NCBI GenBank assembly: GCA_002690085.1
Contig: NZDM01000036.1
Coordinates: 1-15,435, forward strand
Direction of reading: 5' to 3'
DNA from: Flavobacteriaceae bacterium
GTDB lineage: Bacteria; Bacteroidota; Bacteroidia; Flavobacteriales; Flavobacteriaceae
Length of the DNA: 15,435 bases
Shown: positions 6,879-13,276 of the stretch, one piece after another
How positions within the stretch are numbered: the first letter of the stretch is position 1
Layout: every line of letters starts with the position of its first letter
Notes under the pieces: generated by a model
Told to the model about the DNA's origin: nothing
The model's database searches: none
The model's input: only the letters and a program-made list of their open reading frames with translations
Made by a program: the position numbers and the translations under genes

Positions 6879-7535
6879 TCATATTTCTTGTTCTTGAAGA
6901 TCGAATACAATAAGATTTCCCATTCCTGATTTTAAGTTGTCATGTATAAAGTCAGCAACATTGAAGAGTGGGTTCTTGAAATTAAATGGCTCTGCAAAAA
7001 TATTGTTTGGGTAAAACCCGCCTGGCTCAACATCTTCGTTCACGACGGCCTTTGAGAATAAGTCGGGATCATGATGAGTTATAGCGATATAATCGAATCC
7101 AGCATTCTTGATATTCCTTATCATAGATAATCCTTTCTCTAAAGGTAAGTGCTGAATTACTTCTTTAACTAAGAAAAGACTCTTTCCGTCAGTAAACTTA
7201 TTTGGCTTAGTTTTCGTTAAATCAATTGAGTTATGAGAAATTGACATATTTGATAAGGTTCTATTTTGATCACGCGCTTTTGAAAGCGCTACATCAGATA
7301 CGTCATATCCTAAATACCTAACATTTGGTATCAATTTCATAAAATCCCTTTGCCAGTTACAATCACCGCATATATCATGTATTTCTATTATATCAAGTCT
7401 TAACGCGGCAAAAGCCAAGAAAAGATTCCTTGTTTTATTGATGTATCTACTGCTACCACCACCACTTAATGAACCTTCTGACTCTCCCCATGATGATTCA
7501 GTATAGATGTGATTGAATGCTTTCTCAATACTCAT
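6879..7535 (-). CDS. Class I SAM-dependent methyltransferase, 218 aa
   Basis: The sequence follows a Rossmann methyltransferase family that I recognise by four blocks. They are ESSWG-ES-GSLSGGGSS near the N-terminus (residues 13-29), motif I as HDICGDCNWQRDF (53-65; family LDIPCGDFNWM), YLGYDVSDVAL with acidic D78 as the ribose-binding position (74-84), and KEVIQHLPLEKG followed by FDYIAITHH (124-155). A late GGFYPNNIFAEPFNF block corresponds to the family GWRPxNLxxPPFNF. It is a complete, soluble domain of usual length. Family members often sit among sugar and surface-polysaccharide genes, but the substrate cannot be read from sequence. Its neighbours here are membrane and surface proteins, so glycan or protein modification during virion assembly is possible. 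Unlike its neighbours it has no TATATAT word before the ATG, hinting at a different expression time. Confidence 0.8.
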   Translation of the reverse strand: MSIEKAFNHIYTESSWGESEGSLSGGGSSRYINKTRNLFLAFAALRLDIIEIHDICGDCNWQRDFMKLIPNVRYLGYDVSDVALSKARDQNRTLSNMSISHNSIDLTKTKPNKFTDGKSLFLVKEVIQHLPLEKGLSMIRNIKNAGFDYIAITHHDPDLFSKAVVNEDVEPGGFYPNNIFAEPFNFKNPLFNVADFIHDNLKSGMGNLIVFDLQEQEI

Positions 7536-7562
7536 TAATGTAAATTATGTCTATACATTAAT
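7534..7562 (-). terminator. 9-bp inverted repeat between the DUF5755-like and methyltransferase genes
   Basis: ATTAATGTA at 7534-7542 and TACATTAAT at 7554-7562 are exact reverse complements around an 11-nt loop. It lies 25 nt past the stop of the upstream minus-strand gene and overlaps the next gene's ATG, the same placement as the hairpin at 6814-6841. Candidate 3'-end signal by analogy. Confidence 0.35.
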
Positions 7563-7587
7563 CAGCGTTTATGAACGTATTTTAGGT

Positions 7588-8202
7588 TTACAAATATGGT
7601 ATATATCTCATAACTTGATTATCATACATGGTTACCTTAAATGTGTCATTATAGCCTTCAACATACACTACATCTCCATTATATAAATTATCGCAACCAT
7701 ATTCATTTGTGCAACTTCTGCCTTTATGAGAAATTGGTAACTTAACCATACTATTTTTATCACTCATCGTATAAAAGTTCCATTTATCTCTTGAGACATA
7801 TAGAGGTCTTCCTAGTAAAGGTAGAATCATTTCAGGTGATCCCATGCGTGTTAGAATACCAACTTGTCTATATTCTGCATCAACAGCTCTAGTTGATATA
7901 TTAATAGGAACTCCTCGTGGATCACTCATATCTGTTCTAAAAACTCTATCGTCTCTTAAAGGAGGCTGATAAGGGTTCAATAAAACATCACTTGAGACAT
8001 TTGAAAATGAAAAACTAGGTCTTGGAAACATTCCAAATAGTGGTGGTCTTTCTTCTTGAACAATAATTTCTTTTGTTACATCTGTATTATTATTAACCTG
8101 CTTAGTATTTATGTAAAGTATTATTAGACCAACTAATACAAGAATAAAGAATATTGTAACGTTTTCAAAACATATTACACCAGGTGGACATTTACGTGGC
8201 AT
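7588..8202 (-). CDS. DUF5755-like virion membrane protein, 204 aa
   Basis: The protein begins MPRKCPPGVICFEN and has one hydrophobic segment at about residues 15-31, then an N-rich stretch and a soluble domain. The C-terminal half has a pattern I recognise from the DUF5755 family of giant viruses: RGVPINI near 96, QVGILTR, LPLLGRPLYVSRDKWNFY, KLPISHKGRSCTNEYGCD, then GDVVYVEGYNDTFKVTMYD and a final RYIPYL. The two cysteines of C-x5-C in the EYGC segment are typical. Family proteins are usually described as conserved viral membrane proteins of unknown function. A place in the inner virion membrane is inferred. The ATG is preceded almost directly by ATATATAT, and the upstream membrane protein ends only 20 bp away, so the two are probably expressed together late. 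Confidence 0.75.
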   Translation of the reverse strand: MPRKCPPGVICFENVTIFFILVLVGLIILYINTKQVNNNTDVTKEIIVQEERPPLFGMFPRPSFSFSNVSSDVLLNPYQPPLRDDRVFRTDMSDPRGVPINISTRAVDAEYRQVGILTRMGSPEMILPLLGRPLYVSRDKWNFYTMSDKNSMVKLPISHKGRSCTNEYGCDNLYNGDVVYVEGYNDTFKVTMYDNQVMRYIPYL

Positions 8203-8203
8203 G

Positions 8204-8211
8204 ATATATAT
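8204..8211 (-). promoter_or_regulatory. Late-type ATATATAT motif before the DUF5755-like gene
   Basis: ATATATAT occupies most of the 20-bp gap to the preceding stop codon and ends 1 nt before the ATG at 8202. So close a motif suggests a very short 5' leader. Function inferred from recurrence. Confidence 0.45.
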
Positions 8212-8222
8212 TAACTACATAA

Positions 8223-8846
8223 TTACTTTTTGCTCCCGAGTAGAGGAGCAAATCTCTCCATCATGCCTCCGATTTGACCAATCATTTTTTCCATACCTTC
8301 ATTACCACCAATTTTGTCAAGTAATTGCATACTATCCTTAATAGCAGGTGTTAACGTTTTTAACTGTTGATGCAAGTTTGCTTGTTGAGCTGCTAGATTT
8401 TGAGTTCTTTGAGCCATTTTTTCAATTTTATCATTGGAGAGAACCTTGTCTAAATTATCATAAGTTTCTTCAACTGTAGCTGCCTTATCTAATTTTCCTG
8501 GACGTCCAGTTCCCATTTCTTCATCCTCTCCATCACTTGCAGGCTCAACAGCAGGATCACTTACCTTCTTAGTTTGCTTGTGAGAACCGCCTTTTGTTTT
8601 AAATCCTTCCTGAATAACTTTGAATGTTCTCGACATAGTAAGCATGTTTGTTGCAATCATTGCAACAAGCAAGACAACAATCATGTTCTTGCTAAAATAA
8701 GTGGCTAGAAAGCCAACAATGGCAAAGAACGCAACTGCATCTAGATCACGAATAACCAAATAGCCTAACATATTAAGAACTGCGATCAATGAAACTACAC
8801 GCAATACGTTTTTGTCCTTTAGTAACGACTTCATATTGAACTTCAT
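8223..8846 (-). CDS. Conserved-type giant-virus membrane protein, 207 aa
   Basis: The N-terminal third holds three hydrophobic segments at about 14-31, 36-50 and 54-70, starting MKFNMKSLLKDKNVLRVV and including DAVAFFAIVGFLATYFSKNM. A short Gly/Lys segment (EGFKTKGGSHKQTKK, about 80-94) leads into an acidic linker. Residues about 120-170 form a Gln/Leu-rich probable coiled coil, and the Gly/Met-rich end contains IGQIGGMMERFAPLL. I recall similar N-termini in algal mimivirus relatives but no named function. A membrane scaffold of the inner virion membrane is possible: anchored at one end, coiled coil free for binding. The start at 8846 has TATATA immediately upstream, and M5 is an alternative. 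It heads the minus-strand run and is divergent from the gene at 8948. Confidence 0.75.
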   Translation of the reverse strand: MKFNMKSLLKDKNVLRVVSLIAVLNMLGYLVIRDLDAVAFFAIVGFLATYFSKNMIVVLLVAMIATNMLTMSRTFKVIQEGFKTKGGSHKQTKKVSDPAVEPASDGEDEEMGTGRPGKLDKAATVEETYDNLDKVLSNDKIEKMAQRTQNLAAQQANLHQQLKTLTPAIKDSMQLLDKIGGNEGMEKMIGQIGGMMERFAPLLGSKK

Positions 8847-8852
8847 TATATA
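8847..8852 (-). promoter_or_regulatory. Late-type TATATA motif abutting the ATG of the 207-aa membrane protein gene
   Basis: TATATA lies directly against the ATG at 8846 on the minus strand. It is the late-type word seen elsewhere in the window, here 12 bp from the divergent early-type AAAATTGA on the other strand. Confidence 0.4.
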
Positions 8853-8864
8853 TTAGTTATAGAG

Positions 8865-8872
8865 AAAATTGA
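8865..8872 (+). promoter_or_regulatory. Mimivirus-type early promoter word AAAATTGA
   Basis: AAAATTGA is an exact match to the mimivirus early promoter element and lies 75 nt before the ATG at 8948, within the spacing known for that element. It is the only exact copy I found at promoter distance before a gene start in this window. It suggests that the downstream gene is expressed early, unlike most neighbours. Confidence 0.6.
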
Positions 8873-8888
8873 AATCGATTAAAATTAC

Positions 8889-8951
8889 ATGAAGGTATTC
8901 ATCTTCAACTCAAAACTTAACGACCAGAAGCGTAAACAAGACCAAAAATGA
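8889..8951 (+). CDS. 20-codon upstream ORF overlapping the next start codon (ATGA)
   Basis: An ATG at 8889 opens a 20-codon frame, MKVFIFNSKLNDQKRKQDQK, whose TGA at 8949-8951 overlaps the ATG at 8948 as ATGA. Its codons favour C or G in third position, as do the first codons of the following gene, so it may be translated. Alternatively it is the original N-terminus of that gene, put out of frame by a change in the AAAAA run at 8944-8948. It is too short to be sure. Confidence 0.35.
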   Translation: MKVFIFNSKLNDQKRKQDQK

Positions 8952-9400
8952 CCACGGCTTACTCCCTTGCAATTTGCGAGATCTTCAACAAGAATATCCA
9001 TGGCTTTGACGATAGAAGCACTCCCGACATGAACGAGCGTATACTAGCTTCCTACACTTTCACAAACGATGAGTTCATGGATATAGATGAATGGCTGCCT
9101 ATTCTTGCAAATATGCGTATGGCATATTCTCAATATCCAGATAATATCAAAGAACACTCCAACATTCGTAATTACAAACAAATTGTTGACAATCCTGACT
9201 ATTACAAGCTTGATATTGTTAAGCTTGAAGAAATGCCAGGTGGAGAAACAAGTGCAGTGATTAAGACAGGTGGAATAAAACAGTTTCAGAAAATCTGGAG
9301 GAAGTACAAAAAAAATCAAAATGAACTCATCCGAAAGAGAAGCAATGTACAAAATCTCAGGTATCGAGAAACAACAGGTAAGTGGCCAAAGGATTGTTAA
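8948..9400 (+). CDS. GKWP-motif giant-virus family protein, 150 aa, function unknown
   Basis: The C-terminal half, from about residue 74, shows the block pattern HSNIRNYKQIVDNPDYYKLD, then IVKLEEMPGGETSAVIKTGG, IKQFQKIWRKYKK, and finally LRYRETTGKWPKDC at the end. This order (RNY-x-x-I-x5-Y, G-E-x3-A-x-I-K-T, Q-x-x-W-x-K, LRxRExTGKWP) is what I recall of a widespread uncharacterised family in giant DNA viruses; the match is from memory and moderate. The protein is soluble and basic at the end. It has an early-type AAAATTGA upstream. Roughly the first 45 codons use C/G-ending codons (TTC, ATC, AAC, GAC) far more than the AT-ending neighbours, an unusual local shift. The preceding 20-codon frame overlaps its ATG and could be a lost or shifted N-terminus. 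Confidence 0.75.
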   Translation: MTTAYSLAICEIFNKNIHGFDDRSTPDMNERILASYTFTNDEFMDIDEWLPILANMRMAYSQYPDNIKEHSNIRNYKQIVDNPDYYKLDIVKLEEMPGGETSAVIKTGGIKQFQKIWRKYKKNQNELIRKRSNVQNLRYRETTGKWPKDC

Positions 9401-9410
9401 TAAGAGTTAT

Positions 9411-9440
9411 AAAAACTAAGAAAAACTAAGGAAAACTAAA
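9411..9440 (+). repeat. Three tandem 10-bp units, AAAAACTAAG type
   Basis: AAAAACTAAG, AAAAACTAAG and GAAAACTAAA follow one another at 9411-9440, just after the stop codon at 9400. They may belong to the 3' end of the GKWP gene or the promoter of the next. No hairpin can be drawn from them. Confidence 0.7.
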
Positions 9441-9505
9441 ATAATGGATTAAACTCCTTTTTTTTATAGAAATTATTTAAAAGTATATTGATTAATAACA
9501 ATAAT

Positions 9506-9742
9506 ATGGAAGACAAAAGTAAATATATGGAAAAATGTATTACTAACATGATGAATGTTATTAAAACAGACTTTAATTTAATTGAGTATGTTACTTACTT
9601 TAACGGTGAAAATGGATTTTTATGGGACAATGATATTCGAAAACAACAAATAAGTAATGCTGTAGAAGATGATGGACACTCGGGAGCAAGTTTTGCCTTA
9701 TGCTTACGTGAGTGTCAACGGCGACTAAAAACTCACTCTTAA
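9506..9742 (+). CDS. Small hypothetical protein, 78 aa
   Basis: The start is the ATG at 9506; the frame extends upstream only through non-ATG codons, so nothing longer is likely. The product (MEDKSKYMEKCITNMMNVIK...) is soluble, slightly helical and ends with an ALCLRECQRRLKTHS stretch containing two cysteines. I do not recognise a family. It has a weak TATATT 16 nt upstream and lies 45 bp before the large collagen-like gene, in the same direction. The isolated position between two real genes and the clean ATG support it as a gene, but the size leaves room for doubt. Confidence 0.6.
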   Translation: MEDKSKYMEKCITNMMNVIKTDFNLIEYVTYFNGENGFLWDNDIRKQQISNAVEDDGHSGASFALCLRECQRRLKTHS

Positions 9743-9776
9743 TGACGATTTCTTACCAGTTAATAAATCTTCATCG

Positions 9777-9784
9777 TATATATA
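9777..9784 (+). promoter_or_regulatory. Late-type TATATATA motif before the collagen-like gene
   Basis: TATATATA ends 3 nt before the ATG at 9788, matching the motif placement of other virion-type genes here. Confidence 0.5.
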
Positions 9785-9787
9785 AGA

Positions 9788-12700
9788 ATGCCAACATTAA
9801 CGTTTGGAAACTGTCAAGGAATGTATTTAGATAATTGCAATAATGACCCATGTTGTTGTACAGGACCTACAGGTCCAACCGGTCCCGCAGGATCAGGTCT
9901 AGGATCTGGAGCTAGTGCAACTGGTGCTACTGGTGCTACAGGTTCTACAGGATCAACAGGTCCTGCTGGACCTACTGGTGGTGGTGGCTCTGGAACACAG
10001 TTTGGAACTGCAAACTTTGGAGCAACTGGACCTAATTTTAATACTACAAATGATTATGAACATCTTTATTTTAATGAAGAACATGGTTTTTCTATTATTG
10101 GTGTCACCGGCCCCAGTGGTGAAGAGGCAGCAATAGTAAATAATCTTGCATATCCTATTGCTGAAACACTACAAGATTATATGACTAGTCAGCCACCAGC
10201 TGTTAGTGGCCCTACAGGTGCAGCAGCAAGTGATATTGAATTAACATGGACTGCTGATACACCCCCGGTAATACAAAGTAGTTTTGCTGTGGCACCTAGC
10301 GGTTTAAAATCAAATACATTAGGTAATCGCACATCTTTTGACTGGTTACCTTTTATAAAGGGATTCTATTTGGAATATAAAACGCCTACAACATCTTTTT
10401 TAAAACTGTGTTATGATACTGATATCCCTAACTGGAATACTATTGTTACAAATAAACCTACCGATCTTAATTTAATTAATATTACTACAAATAATTCTAG
10501 CAATTCTCTATTAAACCCAAATATTAGTGTAAATAATTCTAGTTCTTCAATATCAATTGATTTAGATATTGGTAATAATGCAACTACTATCGCTGATCAG
10601 TATCAATTTAGATTTGGTTATTATAATTATGCTGATGAAGGTACTAATAAATCTGATATTAATTGGGTTTACTTCCCAGATCAAAGTAATTTTTATACAT
10701 TTGGTGGTTTTGGGCCAGCAACACAACCTGTTTCAATTAATATGACATCATCAAAATATAATGAATTAATTACTTCCGGTACGGGAGGACCATATTTAGA
10801 TGCTAGTAAAAATACCGTATATGATTTAAATGCGCCTGTTTCAGTAAAATATGGTTTTGATCTTAGCGGTAGTAAAATAGGATTTATTAAAGTAGGAGGT
10901 CAAACTAATGATATAAATGTTAGTAAAGAAACTCAATGGATTAAATCACAAACATGGAATATCAATGAAGCACCTCTTATTAGTGAAGCTTACCCTGAAT
11001 ATTTATTTGAAAGTGTCGCAGATCCTTCACAATCTTACTATGCAAGAAATGATACTTTAGATTTTTCAAATGTTAGGGTTTATGCTTTAGGTGATGTATC
11101 TGCCAATACCATAGTACCAATACCAACACGTAATCAAGCAAACGCACCTGCTAATGGAAATAATTATGAAACCCCAATTACAACAACATCTATCTCATTT
11201 CCGCCTCCAACAAATGCTGGATTAAATCTTACACATAGTGGTGGACAGCATACCGCCGCTTATCAGAGAACTGGAGCATCAATAACTGATTATATTCTAC
11301 ATCCTGGAATACATTTTATTAAACAAAATCAAACTCTTGGTATTACAGGATTTGTAATGAACACCAAACCTGCACTAAATCTAGGAACTGCAAATCAAAG
11401 TCCCACTGACAGCACAGATTTAGTTTCAAATGATAGTAAACTAGGAAATGATGCATCGGGTTCAAGAATAGGTTTATTTGTTGCTGATATTTCAGCAAAT
11501 GTAGCATCAAGTAATCTTACAGTGCCACTGAGCAGTAATGATATATCGGGAGCATGGAAACCTGCTGCACCAGGACTTTTATCAAATCAAAACTTTACTT
11601 TTAGTGTAACAGATATTGTAGATATTGCAGCAAATGCTAATTCTAGAGAAGGCGGTTATTATTTAGGTTGTACAGTAAGTAACTTAGCGGTAGATGTTTC
11701 ATTGGCAAGTTTAAAAGATATATGTAATAATAATTTTGATCCTTATACTATTAATTTTACCCAAACCATGTATGCTAAGAATGGAGCAGATAAAATATAT
11801 AAACTTTCAGGTAATTTAAAAATTGCAGAAAATCTAGATCAAGATATATCAGTATCAAACTATGATGCATCAGGTGATCAAGTAACAAGTAGTACCGCTT
11901 ATTTTTATGGTTTGCCTCTTACATCACAAGCATCTGTCAAAGTAAATTATGAAATTAATGACATAAATCCAGAATGGGCGCCTTCTAATTTGGATACTAT
12001 ATACGACAATATACTATATTTAAAAACATCTTCTTCCTCAACAGGAACACCTGTAGATTCTGAGTCACGAGAATGGCGAGAAACAAACCGTGATACGCAA
12101 GTTATAGTAAATGATACATTAGAAGCTAATTATTCACAAGGAGACATGAATACATTGCCATATAGCAGAGAATCAGGTAATCCAAATAATATTTTGTTTC
12201 CACAATTTTTACTCGAAACTAAAGTAAAAAATAATATTATTAAAACACCTACATTTACTGTTAATCAAACAACAGATGTATCTTATAATGGAAAGCACGC
12301 ATGGTGGGATTATACATGGAGCACTGCACCAAATGTTCCCAATGTAAACAACCCTAAAAATATAAGTATAATTAATAATGTGGGTACGAGTTCCTCGACA
12401 ATAAGTGCAAGTTTAACTGAAATGCCACAGCCAATTCCTTTTGAAGAAACTGCTCAGTCGTTTATAACGTTTTCTCAGCCACCTGTGCCCGTATCTCCAT
12501 TAAACTTTCAATCAGATATTTCATTTAATACAGCAATGTGGGCAAAAAATGCATATTGGAGTAGTTCAGGTTCATCTTATCCTTCAAGTAGAATAACAAA
12601 TCCTTATATTGACTATACCTTATTTGAAGGAAGTGGATTGAAAAATTACCAATCATATGATGCAAGTGGAACAACACAATCAGCCTGGTATGCAGGAAGT

Positions 12701-13240
12701 AATTATGTTGGTGGAACTATTGGTACTACAACACAATATTCAGTGACTAATAGTAAATGGGTTTGTATTAGTGTAGATCTAGGAAATATTCCATCGTGGC
12801 AGGTTTGTAAAGTACAAGTTAAAGATGCAGGAGGAAATGTAGCAACAATTGGCACAGATTATTTCTTATTTGTAAAAGAAGCTCCTCAATCATCAAGTGA
12901 TGAGATGATCTTGTGGTTATCATCAACCAATCCAAATGATACTAGTTCACTTTTAAATGGTGGCAACTTTGTTGCATCTACACCTTGGTTGGATGCTATA
13001 GTAGACAAACAACCATCAACTAATTCATATAAACCTTTTGTCGAATCTCAAGGTGCTAGTAATAATAATGATAAAGGAGCATTTAATGGTATTGCATTAT
13101 CGTTTGGTAGCACAACATGGTCTAATACAGCGCCTTCTATAGGTCATGCGCATGCGGGAAAAGCAGTTACTCATTATCTAGCATTTTGTATACCAAATGA
13201 TCAGGGTATAAATGAGATAAAATTAACATACATCGGATAA
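9788..13240 (+). CDS. Large collagen-like, modular surface or fibre protein, 1150 aa
   Basis: A Cys-rich head (C9, C17, C22-C24) is followed by two collagen-type G-x-y blocks: residues 26-35 (GPTGPTGPAG) and 46-64 (GATGATGSTGSTGPAGPTG), separated by a Gly/Ser spacer. From about 148 a beta-rich module starts IELTWTADTPP, passes LPFIKGFYLEYK and YQFRFGYYNYADE, and ends YTFGGFGPATQP near 310. This reads like a fibronectin-III-type module. The rest is Ser/Thr/Asn-rich with many N-x-S/T sequons and recurring D-[AIV]-S-[GAN] words, and near the end WLSSTNPNDTSSLL and LSFGSTTW. There are no signal or membrane segments. Collagen-like repeats and such modular proteins are known on mimivirus-type capsid fibres. 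A capsid-surface fibre is inferred, possibly trimerising through the G-x-y blocks. The next gene carries a related module. Confidence 0.85.
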   Translation: MPTLTFGNCQGMYLDNCNNDPCCCTGPTGPTGPAGSGLGSGASATGATGATGSTGSTGPAGPTGGGGSGTQFGTANFGATGPNFNTTNDYEHLYFNEEHGFSIIGVTGPSGEEAAIVNNLAYPIAETLQDYMTSQPPAVSGPTGAAASDIELTWTADTPPVIQSSFAVAPSGLKSNTLGNRTSFDWLPFIKGFYLEYKTPTTSFLKLCYDTDIPNWNTIVTNKPTDLNLINITTNNSSNSLLNPNISVNNSSSSISIDLDIGNNATTIADQYQFRFGYYNYADEGTNKSDINWVYFPDQSNFYTFGGFGPATQPVSINMTSSKYNELITSGTGGPYLDASKNTVYDLNAPVSVKYGFDLSGSKIGFIKVGGQTNDINVSKETQWIKSQTWNINEAPLISEAYPEYLFESVADPSQSYYARNDTLDFSNVRVYALGDVSANTIVPIPTRNQANAPANGNNYETPITTTSISFPPPTNAGLNLTHSGGQHTAAYQRTGASITDYILHPGIHFIKQNQTLGITGFVMNTKPALNLGTANQSPTDSTDLVSNDSKLGNDASGSRIGLFVADISANVASSNLTVPLSSNDISGAWKPAAPGLLSNQNFTFSVTDIVDIAANANSREGGYYLGCTVSNLAVDVSLASLKDICNNNFDPYTINFTQTMYAKNGADKIYKLSGNLKIAENLDQDISVSNYDASGDQVTSSTAYFYGLPLTSQASVKVNYEINDINPEWAPSNLDTIYDNILYLKTSSSSTGTPVDSESREWRETNRDTQVIVNDTLEANYSQGDMNTLPYSRESGNPNNILFPQFLLETKVKNNIIKTPTFTVNQTTDVSYNGKHAWWDYTWSTAPNVPNVNNPKNISIINNVGTSSSTISASLTEMPQPIPFEETAQSFITFSQPPVPVSPLNFQSDISFNTAMWAKNAYWSSSGSSYPSSRITNPYIDYTLFEGSGLKNYQSYDASGTTQSAWYAGSNYVGGTIGTTTQYSVTNSKWVCISVDLGNIPSWQVCKVQVKDAGGNVATIGTDYFLFVKEAPQSSSDEMILWLSSTNPNDTSSLLNGGNFVASTPWLDAIVDKQPSTNSYKPFVESQGASNNNDKGAFNGIALSFGSTTWSNTAPSIGHAHAGKAVTHYLAFCIPNDQGINEIKLTYIG
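9860..9979 (+). repeat. Collagen-like G-x-y coding repeats
   Basis: Two blocks of 9-bp triplet-pattern repeats (ACAGGTCCAACCGGT type) encode G-P-T/G-A-T/G-S-T units, residues 26-35 and 46-64 of the protein at 9788. Seven triplets are uninterrupted in the second block. Short for a stable triple helix on their own. Confidence 0.8.
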
Positions 13241-13259
13241 AAATATATATAATTTTATC
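13236..13259 (+). terminator. AT-rich hairpin over the stop codon of the collagen-like gene
   Basis: GATAAAA at 13236-13242 pairs with TTTTATC at 13253-13259, and after one mismatch three further pairs close the stem. It includes the stop codon at 13238-13240 and lies before the next promoter. Candidate 3'-end hairpin of the mimivirus type; inference. Confidence 0.35.
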
Positions 13260-13266
13260 AAGAAAC

Positions 13267-13275
13267 TATATATAT
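13267..13275 (+). promoter_or_regulatory. Late-type TATATATAT motif before the second large structural gene
   Basis: TATATATAT ends 1 nt before the ATG at 13277. This is the longest copy of the motif in the window and is placed like the copies at 8204 and 9777. Confidence 0.5.
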
Positions 13276-13276
13276 C

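Noticed and set aside
8413..8440. Reverse complement of the early promoter word (TCAATTTT)
   Set aside because: It lies within the coding part of the 207-aa membrane protein and is not at promoter distance from a minus-strand start.
9488..9505. Extension of the 78-residue gene to a TTG at 9488
   Set aside because: Non-ATG starts are not expected in this type of virus, and the added residues are only INNNN.
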